64,000 nucleotides of DNA from Aphelocoma coerulescens. Lineage: Eukaryota > Chordata > Aves > Passeriformes > Corvidae. The notes under the pieces are model-generated. The model saw only the letters and a program-made list of their open reading frames with translations, was not told the DNA's origin and searched no databases. Where the stretch lies: the NCBI RefSeq assembly GCF_041296385.1, contig NW_027183585.1, positions 141,806-205,805 of the forward strand, in the 5' to 3' direction. The position numbers were made by a program, and so were the translations under genes. Positions 50,285-60,021 of the stretch are shown here, in pieces (positions within the stretch are counted from its first letter, which is position 1; each line of letters begins with the position of its first letter).

Positions 50285-50655
50285 CTTCGTGCTTTCCTTC
50301 CTAAGGAAAAGAACCGTCCTTCTCATCCAGGCTCCCATGGCCAAAACTGAAATTCTACCTCCCAAATTCTGTCTATCCAAGGATTGCTCCCAGACAAAAG
50401 CTGCCATGAGAGACAGGTCTGGCTGCCCTCACCCATGGTGGCCACCTCTCATCTTCTTCCTAAACTCTTGGACTTTGTGCTTTACTTTCATGTGGAATAA
50501 ACCCATCCTTCTCAACAAGGTGCCCATGGCCAAAATTGGGATTCCACCTCCCAAATTCCCAATATCCAAGGGCTGCTCCCAGACAAACCTGCCAGGACAG
50601 ACAGATGTGGCTGGCCTTGGCCTCTGGTGGCTGTGTCTCATCTGCCCCTGAAACC
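50285..50655. repeat. Two tandem copies of a 190-bp sequence
   Basis: Copies at about 50,285-50,465 and 50,470-50,655 share CCCATGGCCAAAA, CACCTCCCAAATTC-like and TGCTCCCAGACAAA phrases about 189 bp apart, with many differences between them. The second copy holds an AATAAA near 50,497. Confidence 0.8.
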
Positions 50656-50684
50656 CTGGGGCTCGGTGCTGCCCTTCCTCTGGA

Positions 50685-50850
50685 GACCACTGTGACCCCG
50701 CGTGGCCTCGTGGAACCCAGGGGCCGTTGTGACCCTGCAGGGCTGGTGGCACCAAGGGAACCATTGTGACCCTGTGGCGTTCCATGGAGCCAAGGGGCCA
50801 CTGTGGCACTGCTGGGCCCCAAAGAACCGAGGGGCCTTTGTGACAGGGCA
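50685..50850. repeat. Degenerate block of the 37-bp repeat family
   Basis: Four to five diverged copies of the motif seen at 40.2-40.6 kb, for example CCAAGGGAACCATTGTGACC near 50,752 and CCAAGGGGCCACTGTGGCAC near 50,790. Confidence 0.75.
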
Positions 50851-53040
50851 GCTGGGGAGGTCCAGAGTGGACACCAGGAGAAAGGAATTTCCCTCCCAGG
50901 CAGGGCTGGGGTGCAACACGTCCCCCAGAAGGAGCCTGGAGCAGCCCAAGGCTTTGTGTGCCCAGGTAGAGGCAGGCAGGACGCAGAGCTGCCGGCAAAG
51001 GAAGGGGCCAGCCAGGTGGGGCAGCCGGGGGGATGAGGACAGCCTGCAGGGACAGAGGCGCAGGGCAGGGACAGCGTGGCACAGCCTGGGCTGCAGAGGG
51101 CAGAGGGATGGGCAGCAGCTGCAAGGCCCTGACAGAGCCAACTTGTGCAGCCCTTTGGCCACGGCTGCTGGCCCTGGCCCTGAGGCCAGCAGGAGACAAG
51201 TGACCCTTGCAGCCCTGGGGCCTCAGTGCCTCCTTGTCCCTGCCCAGCAGCCTGGCAGGGGCCGCCCCATGGTGCTGCCCTGGGCACTGCCCATCCCCAC
51301 TTCCCAGTGCCCCGGCAAGAGCCCTGAGCACTGAGGGAGGGACAGGATCTGCCTTGCCAGGGGCTGGGGCTCAGGCCTTGGCCCTTTGCACTCAGGGAAC
51401 ACAGCCAGGTTTGCTCAGCACCAGAGACACCTTTCCCTTGCTTGTCCCCACCTGCCATCGCTGCCTCCAGAGTTCTGCTCTCACTGGAACCTGGGGACAC
51501 TTTCACGTGAGTCGTGTCCTGATGGGACCCATTAAAAGTTCAAGAAACTTTGGACTTTGAATCTTTGAGTTCTTGAGAAGTTTTTTGAAGACGCTCTGAG
51601 GGACTGAGTCTGATGTGAACAACACCAAAGGCCTGAGAGGGTCATTAAAGTCCTTGTGCTGCTGCTGTGCTGCTGAGCTGGGCCGGGCTCCTGGCACAGA
51701 GGGAACTCTCAAGCTCCTGGCAACCAGCGAGAGCTTCAAAGAGGCAGCTCTGCTGAGGAGCAGCTCCTCTGCCTGCCCAGCAGGGCTGAGGGCACTGCCT
51801 GCAGGTACCTGGGAGGAGTGAGCAGAGAGCTAGCTAAAGCAGCTGGAAGGACAGCTCTGAACTCATTCGTGGAGAAACCTTCACAGCGTGGGACACAGTG
51901 AGTCTCTGGCTGCAGGGATCCTCTAGAGCTGGCCCATGACACGGCTGCCATGGCTGTGAGGATGGCTCTGCTGCCGTTCCTGCCTTGGGGGAGGATGTGC
52001 TGCAGAGCGGGGCTGCCCTGGGCACTGTCAGAGGGACAGGGCAGGACGGCTCCTGCTGCCAGGGCCGGCTGCAGGCTCTGAAGGTGGGCAGGAGCCAGGG
52101 GTGCCCAGGGCTGTCCTGCAGAGCAGCTCCTGCAGCCCTGAGGGCTCTTTGCCAGGCCAGGGCATCTGCCACCTGCCAGGGGCAGCTCTCAGCCTGCCTG
52201 GGAGCTCCCCATGGGCTGTGGGGAGGAGTTGGAGGTGGAAGGAGCGGCCCCCCTCAGGGCAGACTCCTCCTGCTGGGGAGGTGGTGCTGCATGGCCAGAG
52301 CTGCTCTCAGCTTTCTCCTCAAGGGAAGGGAAAGGGGCTCTCAGGTTTGTCTGTGTCACTGAGACTCCTGCACTGCTGCCCTGGGGATCAGCAGCTCTGC
52401 CTCAGATCTCCCTCAGGAAGTGCCTCCTCACACTCCTCTGCCTGCAGACAGCACCAGCAGCACCTTGGCTTGCAGCATCTCCCTTTGTCTGAGCTGCCCT
52501 TCAGGCCCTGCTGCCAGGGAGATGCCCCTGGGCAGTGCCCTGTGCTGGGAGGGCTCTGCAGGGCAGAGCTGAGCCCCCAGGGCTGGGCTGGGCTCTGGCA
52601 GCACTGGCAGGGACAAGCCTTGGACCCAGAGAAACAGCTGCCAGGAGGCACAACTGCAGGCAGCAGAGAGCCAGAGCAACCACAGCTGCACAGGGAAAGG
52701 AAGAAGGGTTTAGAGCAATGGTTTTGAAATTGGGGCCTTCAAAAAGTCACTTTATTTTTCAAGCCCATTTTAAGTACAATCACCAGGAAATAGAGGGAGG
52801 TGAAATGAGCAAAGGGCACCTGTGTGGGGACCAGCAGGTCCGACTGCACTGGGGCACAGGGAGCCCTGTTTTCCCTCTGGGCCCCCAGTGTTCAGGCTGA
52901 GAGCAACGCTGAGGATGAGGCAGCAGCACAAACCTGAGCTCAGAAATCAAAAAGCTTAGCCAAGTTCTGTCACAGGAGGAGAAGTTGTTTTGAGGGGATT
53001 CCTAAGAAAATAGCATAGGATTGACTCAGGGGAATCTGTC
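50851..53040. other. Gene-free flank upstream of the olfactory receptor
   Basis: GC-rich, CAG/CTG-rich DNA with a short AT-richer stretch (51,520-51,660). No coding exon or classified repeat was recognised. Olfactory receptor genes usually have non-coding 5' exons, so parts of this may once have been transcribed leader; nothing in the sequence proves it. Confidence 0.4.
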
Positions 53041-53082
53041 CCAGCTTGTCAATGCCTTCTTCCAACAGTCCAGAGTGCAGAA

Positions 53083-54014
53083 ATGTCCAACAGCAACTCC
53101 ATCAGGCACTTCCTCCTGCTGGCATTGGCAGACACGCGGCAGCTGCAGCTCCTGCACTTCTGCCTCTTCCTGGGCATCTCCCTGGCTGCCCTCCTGGCCA
53201 ACGGCCTCATCATCAGTGCCGGAGCCTGCGGCCAGCACCTGCCCAGCCCCGTGTTCTTCTTCCTGCTCAGCCTGGCCCTCAGCGACCTGGGCTCCATCTG
53301 CACCACTGTCCCCAAGGCCATGCACAATTCCCTCTGGGCACCAGGCACCTCTCCTACTCAGCATGTGCTGCTCAGGTGTTTTTCTTTCTGTTCTTCATCT
53401 CAGCAGAGTATTCCCTCCTCCTCATCATGTGCTACGACCGCTACGTGTCCATCTGCAAAGCCCTGCACTACGGGGCCCTCCTGGGCAGCAGAGCTTGTGC
53501 CCACATGGCAGCAGCTGCCTGGGCCAGTGCCTTTCTCTACACTCTCATGCACATGGCCAATACATTTCCCCTGCCCCTGTGCCAGGGCAATGGCCTGGGC
53601 CACTTCTTCTGGGAAATCCCACACATCCTCAAGCTCTCCTGCTCCAAATCCTACCTCAGGGAACTTGGGCTCATCGCTGTCAGTGTCTGTTTGGTATTTG
53701 GCTGTTTTGTGTTCATTGTTTTCTCCTATGTGCAGATCTTCAGGGCCGTGCTGAAGATCCCCTCTGAGCAGGGCCGGCACAAAGCCTTTTCCACGTGCCT
53801 CCCTCACCTGGCCATGCTCTCTCTGTTCCTCAGCACTGTTATATTTTCCTACCTGAAGCCCCCCTCCATCTCCTCCCCATCCCTGGATGTGGCAGTGTCA
53901 GTTCTGTACTCGGTGCTGCCTCCAGCCCTGAACCCCCTCATCTACAGCCTGAGGAAGCAGGAGCTCAGGGATGCCCTGAGGAAAAGGATCACGGCCGGTT
54001 TTCAGCAGCAATAA
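53083..54014 (+). pseudogene. Olfactory receptor, OR14-like, with one frameshift
   Basis: A single-exon seven-transmembrane odorant receptor. The ATG at 53,083 opens a frame covering the N-terminus (Asn-Ser glycosylation-type start), TM1, the first loop and TM2. The frame continues one base out of register from about 53,340 to a TAA at 54,014, covering TM3 to the C-terminal tail. Family landmarks are present: MCYDRYVSIC at the end of TM3 (about 53,427-53,456), KAFSTCLPHL at the start of TM6, and PALNPLIYSL in TM7. The two frames join near 53,335-53,341, where one base appears missing before CACCAGG. With that base the protein would be about 310 residues, the usual length. Otherwise it shows no decay, so it is either a very young pseudogene or carries a sequencing/assembly error. 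The sequence style resembles the OR14 (gamma-c) group expanded in birds. Confidence 0.88.
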
Positions 54015-55330
54015 ACTCTCATTCTCCTGCAGAGCTGCTCTGATGTGACTCATTAATGCCCACTCTGTGTCCTGTGTTTGTTGCTGCTGACACAGGTGTT
54101 ACGCTGCTGTGAATTTGTTCACACAAAAATCTTTGTCTATTCCATTTTTAATTTGGTATTTGCCTTTCCAGTGTGACCCAGAGACTGTAGAAACGGGGAG
54201 CTGCACTACAGTATGTGTGTGCTGGAACAAAAGAAAGAAGCCTGTGTTGTCTTGTTTCCCTGACATCTTTCCTCCCTGACTTCTCTGGAGCTGCAGGGTC
54301 GGTGCCTCTGGGCAGAGCTGGGGGAGAAAAGAGTCCCAGCAGGAGAGCACTGCCAGGGAGCCCCAGGACTTCTCCTCCGTAACTCCTCTTCCTTCCCTTC
54401 CACACTCCCCTGCAGAGCCCCTGTGTTGGTTTCAGGCCTCAGGGCTCTGTCAGCTGGGTCCCAGTCCTGCTGTGTGACTGCCCAGGGACTGCAGGCAGGG
54501 ACAGGCCGTGGGCACTGCTGGGACAGAGCTGGGCTCTGCAGCAGCATTTCCATCATGCGAGGGCATCTCCCCAGTGCAGGGCCTGAAAGCTTCAATCTCC
54601 TTCCCAATTTTGTCTCCAGGATGTGCCCAACGCAGCACCCTGGAGAGGAAACCAGCCCTGAGCAGCAAAGGGTGGCAGTGCTCAGGGTGGGGGCACCCAG
54701 CAGTGCCCTGGCAAAGCCAGCGCCGCTGCCAGCAGGGGCCTCTCTGCCCAGCTCACAGAGGTTGTTCTTCCCTCCATGGAGGGACATCCAGGGACCGGGT
54801 CAGGGCTCCGTGTTTGCAGTGCACAGACAAGACACAGCCCTGAACACCCTGTGTGGGGGGGGGGACATAAACCCAGCGAGCACAAACACCTTCAGCTGTT
54901 CCTGGAGTTCCCAGAGAGTGCCGTCCCCTGGGAACCCCCTGGATGCGGGGCTGGGATGAGCTCCTGTGCACAGAGCTCCCCGTGCCCATCCCTGCGGCCG
55001 TGGGGCACCTCGGGCAGGGGCAGGGCAGGGTGACACCCGCAGGGCTGAGCTCCCTGCCAGGCTCTGGCAGCGGCAGCAGAGCCCAGGGAGCCCCTGCCCG
55101 TGCTGCAATGAACTGTCTGTGAGCGTGCCAGGGAAGGACTCGTGTCCCTGAGCAGCCCTGGGGCTGTGAGCAGGGCATGAGCCCAGCTCAGGGGTGGGCA
55201 CCCGACAGAGCCCTGACGCTTCTGGGTGTGCCCATAAGAGAAGGCTTGGGCAAGGTGACCGTGGTAAAACCTCTCTGTCCATCAAGTGACAACCAAGTGT
55301 CTCTGGCACTGTCCCTCCCCAGCCAGGCAC
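54015..55330. other. 3' flank of the olfactory receptor, no gene
   Basis: Contains a short AT-rich part (54,110-54,180), then GC-rich DNA with a nine-G run near 54,856. Nothing further was recognised. Confidence 0.4.
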
Positions 55331-55640
55331 CGGGAGAAAATAAGCTGAGAAAACTGTGAGTCACCATGAAGAGAGATTAATGGTTAGGGAAAGGAAGTAA
55401 AGAGCAAAGGCCAAATGCAGAAGCAAAGAAACCACAGGGAGGCAAGAATTCAGTGCATGGAGTGGCTGCCTTGGAAGACAAATGGATCAATATAGAAAAT
55501 CCAGACACCCTCTCGCCCCCTTCCTTTCCCCCAGTCCATTGCTGACCATGACGTCCCATGGAATGGGAGATCCCTTGGGTCAGTCCAGCCCAGCTGTCCC
55601 CTCCCTGTGCCCTTGGGAACACTTGCCCACCCCCAGCCCA
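55331..55640. mobile_element. Possible LTR fragment
   Basis: An A-rich stretch leading to a CCATGACGTCCCATGGAATG segment and a CTGTCCCCTCCCTGTGCCC segment resembles the internal part of avian ERVL-type LTRs as remembered. No ends or target duplication are visible, so this is tentative. Confidence 0.3.
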
Positions 55641-55929
55641 TGGTTTGGGGGGGCTGCAGAGATGCCTCATGCGGGGCCAGCCCTGCTCAGGGACAGCCAA
55701 AGCCTTGGGCTGGGACCAAGCCCGCTGCAGCCACAAGTGGCAAGCACAGCAGCCCAGGGGCTGCTCTGGACAAAGGCAACTCCAGCCCAGCCACAGCCTG
55801 GCCAAGGGGGCTCAGGGGGCTCTTCCCACCTCTGTCATTCCATGAATCTTCTCCCTGCAGAGCTCTGTGGAGACACAAGTGACAGAGAGGCAGAAGCAGA
55901 GCTATAAAATGCACCAGTACAAACACAGC
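55641..55929. other. No recognisable feature
   Basis: GC-rich DNA between the LTR-like fragment and the inverted repeat arm; nothing recognised. Confidence 0.4.
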
Positions 55930-56075
55930 AGCTCCTGTGAGGAATGAACCCTCCCAGGGCAGCGCTGGGGCAGGAGAAGCACCCAGAGGGAGGATGAGCT
56001 CAGGGCATGTGTGTGTGTCCAAGGCACAGAGGGTGAGGCTGGGCAGAGGTCAGGGCAGGGCTGGCAATGGCAGCG
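55930..56075. repeat. Arm of a dispersed inverted repeat (mate at 39,850-39,985)
   Basis: The reverse complement matches 39,850-39,985 over about 140 bp. The core is GGGAGGATGAGCTCAGGGCA here, and the opposite-strand equivalent is at about 39,915. The arms lie about 16 kb apart and are diverged, so they look like two old copies of one repeat, not a recent palindrome. Confidence 0.8.
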
Positions 56076-56360
56076 CAGAGCTGAGGGCAGCGAGATTGTC
56101 CATTGGGACACGACGCAGCCTCATGGAACTCAGCAGGCCCCTGTGCCAACATGGAATCTCATGGAAACACGGCTCCACTGACAAGGCGGGGCCTCAGAGG
56201 ACGCAGGTGCCACTGGGCCATTGCCAGCTCCTGTGGAATCCAGCGTCCATAGTGACAGCTGACAGCGCAGCCTCAGGGCTACATGGGGACCATTGTGACA
56301 ATCTCATGGAACCAAGGGTCACTTGTGACAGAGAGGGGCCACATGGAACACAAGGGCCAC
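56076..56360. repeat. Degenerate block of the 37-bp repeat family
   Basis: Several diverged copies of the CCAAGGG(T/A)CACTTGTGAC type (for example near 56,313), ending directly at the start of the LTR at 56,361. Confidence 0.65.
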
Positions 56361-57365
56361 TGTCGTGGTTTGACACTGTCTCAAATATCAGGTAGCCATG
56401 AAAATCATCACGAAGGGCTCATGAGTTGAGATAAGGATTGGGAGAAAAACATTCTAAGTTCAAAACAGGCTCAAACTTAAAGGCATAAAGTAAATTTATT
56501 ATTAACGGAGTAGGATAATGAGGAAGAAAATAAGCCTTTCAAACACCTTTTTTCCTCTCCATCCCCTCCCTCTTTCCCTCCGACAGCGCAGGGAGACAGG
56601 GCCTGGGAGTGTTCAAGCCAGTTCATCACTCGAGATCTTTCTTCAGTTCCCTCAGGGAGGGGAGTCTCTTTCTTCTGCTCTGCCATGGGCTCCTTCCCAC
56701 AGGAGACAGTTCTCTGTGCACTTCTCCAGCGCGTTTCTAATTTCACGAGTATCAGTCCCTCCCAGCCTGCTGTAACGTGAGTCCCTCCCACGGGCAAAAC
56801 GGTCTTCCCAAAACTGCAGGTGTGGTCATTAGTCCATGGGGTGTAGTCTTTTAAGGATCAGCTGCTTCAGTTCAGAAGCAAGGGCCCTCTTTCTCTATCT
56901 CTGGAAGCAGGAGCCCTCTCTCCCTGTTCAGGTCTCCCCCTGGATTACAGCTTTTGTAGCACCCAGCCGCTCCGCTGTGAGCACCTTTTCCCACGGGCTG
57001 GGAGTGGATCTCTGCATCCCCCCGTGGACTTCATGGATCCCAGGGAGACAGTTTGTTTTATCCCAGTCCTCAGCACGGCTTGCAGAGAAAATCTCGACTC
57101 CGACGCTGGGAGCATCTCCTGCCCCTCTTTCTTTCCACTGACCTTGGTGCCGTCAAGTTGTCTTTCTCTACATGTCCTCACTCCCTCCTCTTTCTACAAC
57201 TAGGAGGAAAAAACTGCTGCTTGTAAATGATGTGTAAACATGTTAAGAATAACCTTTCTATGCAGATATTAACTAGTTAACATTATAACTGGGGTCAAAG
57301 TAACAAGATGCTAATATAGCTTGAGTTATAATGAAAAGCGGACAGAACTCCACTACTAAATAAGT
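56361..57365 (-). mobile_element. LTR, probably avian ERVL type
   Basis: Begins with TGTCGTGGTTTGACACTGTC, a typical start of passerine LTRs, in the middle of the 37-bp repeat. A minus-strand AATAAA (reverse complement TTTATT, near 56,495) suggests minus orientation. The interior has repeated phrases of the form GTCCCTCCCACGGG, remembered from songbird LTRs. The right end is not defined: homology to a recognisable LTR fades after about 57,240 and an AT-rich stretch follows up to the next LTR. Confidence 0.6.
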
Positions 57366-57376
57366 AGTAAAGTAGG

Positions 57377-57860
57377 TGGGTATGCTTTATTCCAGCGCTG
57401 GGACGCACGGGGGATCGCTCCTCCAAAATCACGCGTGCCGACAGCTGCATTCAGCTCGGTATTTACTGGGTTACAAGTTCCATATTCATTAAGTTTCCTA
57501 ACAAACTTATACATATTCATCACCTAGCCCCGCCCAGCCTCGCTTGGTTTTATAGTGAACTCAAAAGTCATTTACATCCGCGTAGCGCTTGTGCAGTGTT
57601 GTTTGGTGGTTGTGGTAGGGGTCTTCCGAGGGTCTTTTGATGAAGTCAGGGGGAGTCTTCCTCGTCTGAACTTTTCACCTTTCTCTCCTGCGCATGCTCT
57701 TTTATACCTTTGGCCTGGGTTTAAGCTTTGGCACTGGTTTGAGCTAGTTTTGGGATGAGGCAGGATGTCTGTCTGAGACTCCCGCTGGTCTTATCAGCGG
57801 TCTCCTATCTTTTCTTCCTGCTCTGCTATGCTGACCAAGCTAGATGCATTGCTCCTGACA
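57377..57860 (-). mobile_element. Solo LTR, probably avian ERVK type, minus strand
   Basis: On the minus strand it reads from TGTCAGGAGCAATGC (57,860 leftwards) to a putative CA end near 57,377. A TATA box (plus-strand CTTTTATACC, about 57,699-57,708) and a downstream AATAAA (plus-strand TTTATT, about 57,386) are about 315 bp apart in the right order, as in a retroviral promoter and polyadenylation unit. Flanking hexamers (AGTAGG and AACGAA) do not match, so no target-site duplication was found. It lies just upstream of the MHC fragment. Confidence 0.65.
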
Positions 57861-58018
57861 AACGAATTCTTCTGCTCCCCATCCCCCTGATTCACTGGTC
57901 CCAGTGTATCCTGGTGTCCCATTCTCTCCCAGTTCATCCCATTCTGTCCCAGTCCTTTCCGGTCCCTTCCCGACAGCCACCGCCGTTTCCTGTATCTGTG
58001 TTCCCCTCCCCCCCCAAG

Positions 58019-58226
58019 GCTGCCCCCCCACCCCCCAAGATGCTGACGGGGATCGGGGGCTTCGTGTTGGCCTTCGTCTTCCTGGCGCTGGGGCTCGGCT
58101 TCTACCTGCACAAGCAGGTGATGGGAGGGGCCCGGGGGTCGCGTCCCCCCTCTCCTGGAGCTCTGTGCTCCCCCGGGGCCCCCCAGCCCGGTGTCACCCC
58201 CTTTGCTCTGCCCACAGAGCTCCTGA
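58019..58226 (+). pseudogene. MHC class II beta chain, 3' fragment (transmembrane and tail exons)
   Basis: A likely exon (58,019-58,117) encodes a short proline-rich connecting peptide and then a membrane segment starting KMLTGIGGFVL and ending GFYLHKQ, followed by a GTGATG donor. This is the hallmark of the transmembrane exon of avian MHC class II beta chains, which present peptides with class II alpha at the cell surface. A second exon after the CTCTGCCCACAG acceptor would add Ser-Ser and a stop (58,218-58,226), giving a very short tail. The signal peptide and the beta-1 and beta-2 domain exons are absent upstream, where the LTR lies within 160 bp. It is therefore a truncated gene end unless the missing exons lie beyond the LTRs. 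No AATAAA was seen soon after the stop. Confidence 0.75.
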
Positions 58227-58680
58227 GCCGCCGGTGGCCGCAGCCCCTCCCCGTGGCCTCGGGCCCGGCCAGGACCCCCCGCTCCATCCCCGCGCTGATT
58301 TTGGGGGTCGTGTGTCCCCCCCAGCCCCGCTGTCACTCTGCCCCTGCCCGGCTGCTCCCAGTGTTTCCAGGAAGGCTTCCCAGTTCGCCCCGGTCCCGTT
58401 TATTGGGAAACAGTGGGAAGGGACTTTGGGGGATCCCGCGGGGGGACCGAGAGTGGAGGGGGCAGAACCGGCCCCAGGATGGATCGAGAATGGGGACCCC
58501 CGTGTGTCACCCCTGTGTCACCCCCCCCCCCGGGGGGCCCTTGGGAGGCACCTGAACCCCAAATCGGCACCCAGCGAACCCCAAAGGCGCAGAGACCCCC
58601 CCCCTAAGCCGCCCCACAGCCCCCAACGACCAACCAAAATCCCCCGCGAGTATCAGATAATCAGAGAAGGCGTTGAACAA
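58227..58680. other. C-rich spacer downstream of the MHC fragment
   Basis: Runs of C (58,525-58,535 and 58,595-58,605) and possible 3' untranslated sequence. A minus-strand AATAAA is near 58,400. No exon was found on either strand, including downstream of the minus-strand promoter-like element. Confidence 0.4.
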
Positions 58681-58687
58681 CCTTCAG

Positions 58688-58729
58688 CCAATCAGAGCGC
58701 GCGGCGCTGGTGACTCACCAGTTGCCAGG
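58688..58729 (-). promoter_or_regulatory. MHC class II type X-box/Y-box promoter module
   Basis: On the minus strand, CCTGGCAACTGGTG (58,729-58,716) resembles the X1 box (consensus CCTAGCAACAGATG, bound by RFX). It overlaps TGAGTCA (58,717-58,711), which fits an X2/CREB-AP1 site. Fifteen bases later comes CTGATTGG (58,695-58,688), a perfect Y box (inverted CCAAT, NF-Y). Order, orientation and spacing match the conserved MHC class II promoter. No S/W box was convincing. It points left, toward the 3' end of the MHC fragment, which is on the opposite strand. The CCAAT could alternatively serve the kinase gene on the right. Confidence 0.6.
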
Positions 58730-59261
58730 CAGACCCGCAGCGCTCAGCGCTCCCCACCCGGACCCCGCCTGCGCCCCCCCTCGCTCCCAGCGCCCCCCGC
58801 CAGGGGAATTTGAGGAGGGGGCGCGTGGGGGGCGCCCAGGCCGGGCCCAGAGCCCAGCCCTGCCCCAGCCCGACCTCTCCCGGCTCCATCCCGGCTCCTC
58901 CCGCGGGATGCGACCGCGCTGGGAAAACGGGGGGCCAAGGGTGGGCGCTGGGCCCGGGGGGAGCAGGAGAAAGGATGGGAGAGGAGGAGAAGGAGAAGGA
59001 GAAGGAGGCACCTTTTAATGATATTTTACTGAGTCTCATTTTTTAGAGACCGGGATCAATACTCCCCAGCCGTCAGGGCGAGTCCCTCAGGGCTGCGGGG
59101 CCCTGCTGCCGGCTCACCCCGTGCCAGCCCAGCGCCAGCGCTCAGCGGGGCTTTGGCTTCCCGTGCCCTTTCCCGTGTCCCCAGCCCAGCGTCACCACCC
59201 CCGTGTCCCTAGGTCGTGCCCCACCCCTGCCCCCCTCCCCCTTTGTCGAGACACGGAGGAT
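58730..59261. other. GC-rich spacer with a GGAGAA-rich tract
   Basis: High GC with CpG, then a purine tract (58,975-59,010) and a T-rich stretch. It lies between the X/Y-box module and the CR1 fragment. No gene was seen; it may be part of the kinase gene's upstream region. Confidence 0.4.
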
Positions 59262-59540
59262 GAGAATTTCCCCACCATCCACCCCAAGAGTTCCCCCGAG
59301 CCCATTTCCTCTCGTGCTTTCCCTTGGCAGCAGAGCCCCACCCCTCCTGGCTGCCCCCTCCTGTCAGGGACTTGGAGAGAGCCAGGTCCCCCCTGAGCCT
59401 CCTTTCCTCCAGGCTCAGCCCCCTCAGATCCCTCAGCTGCCCCTCAGAATTCCTCCAGAGCCTTCCCCAGCTCCATTCCCATCTCTGGACGTGCTCCAGC
59501 CCCTCCATGTCTTTCTTGCACTTTGAAGCCAAATCGCTGC
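59262..59540 (-). mobile_element. CR1 LINE fragment
   Basis: The plus strand holds phrases typical of the reverse complement of avian CR1 retrotransposons: TCAGGGACTTGGAGAGAGCC, CCCCCTGAGCCTCCTTTCC, TCTGGACGTGCTCCAGCCCC and TCCATGTCTTTCTTGCA, in the expected order. The fragment is 5'- and 3'-truncated, with no intact reverse transcriptase. The nearest promoter-like element and the kinase gene flank it. Confidence 0.85.
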
Positions 59541-60021
59541 CCTGTCGCTGCAGGTGCCAAAACCCCAGGGAGACTCCTTGGAAATGGGGGTAGAGAGGAG
59601 CCCTTCAAAGGGAAACGTGTGCAAAACTGCTCCCAATGGCCGAGCGGGTTTGGTGTGGCTGCGGGAGGAAGAGATGCTCCGGGACTCCGCCTCGGCCCCG
59701 GAGCGGAGCGGCCCGTGCTGCCCCGGGGCGCGCGGGGCTCGGCCGTGGGGCGCGCGGGGGGGAACGGACACACGGGCACCGGACACGCGGACACGCGGAC
59801 AAACGCTCCCAGCGCTTCAGCGGCAGCAGCGGCAGCAGCGGCAGCAGCGGCAGCAGCGGCAGCAGCGGCAGCAGCACAAAAGCAGCGAGTCCACGAACCC
59901 TCTGCGTCCCTTCTCCTGCTCCTCCTCTCCCTCTCCCAGTGTCTCGCACCCTCTCCCGCTCTCCCTTTCGTTCCCCAACCCCCCCTCCCGCGGCCTCCCT
60001 CTCCCCAGGCCCGGCCGGGCC
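59541..60021 (+). other. GC-rich 5' leader/promoter region of the kinase gene
   Basis: CpG-rich DNA with no TATA box, open in the kinase frame from 59,554 onward. It probably contains the transcription start and 5' untranslated region. Two in-frame upstream ATGs (59,584 and 59,674) make a longer N-terminus possible. No splice acceptor is needed to join it to exon 1. Confidence 0.5.
59818..59874. repeat. GGCAGCAGC 9-bp repeat
   Basis: About six copies of a nonamer (CAGCAGCGG in phase) in the presumed 5' leader of the kinase gene. It is in frame with the kinase ORF, where it would encode a Gln-Gln-Arg repeat if translation started upstream. Length changes of whole repeats would keep the frame. 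Confidence 0.92.

Noticed and set aside
53046..54014. Olfactory receptor as a single 322-codon frame
   Set aside because: The first 95 codons of that frame do not resemble a receptor and lack an ATG at the start. The true N-terminus is in another frame from the ATG at 53,083, so a frameshift is the right reading.
58600..58700. First exon of a minus-strand MHC class II gene below the X/Y module
   Set aside because: No signal-peptide-like exon with an ATG was found in the 500 bases to the left on the minus strand.
59584..60021. Kinase start at an upstream in-frame ATG (59,584 or 59,674)
   Set aside because: It would add over 100 residues of leader-like, CpG-rich sequence including the nonamer repeat; the start at 60,022 is simpler. 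It is kept as an alternative in the gene entry.
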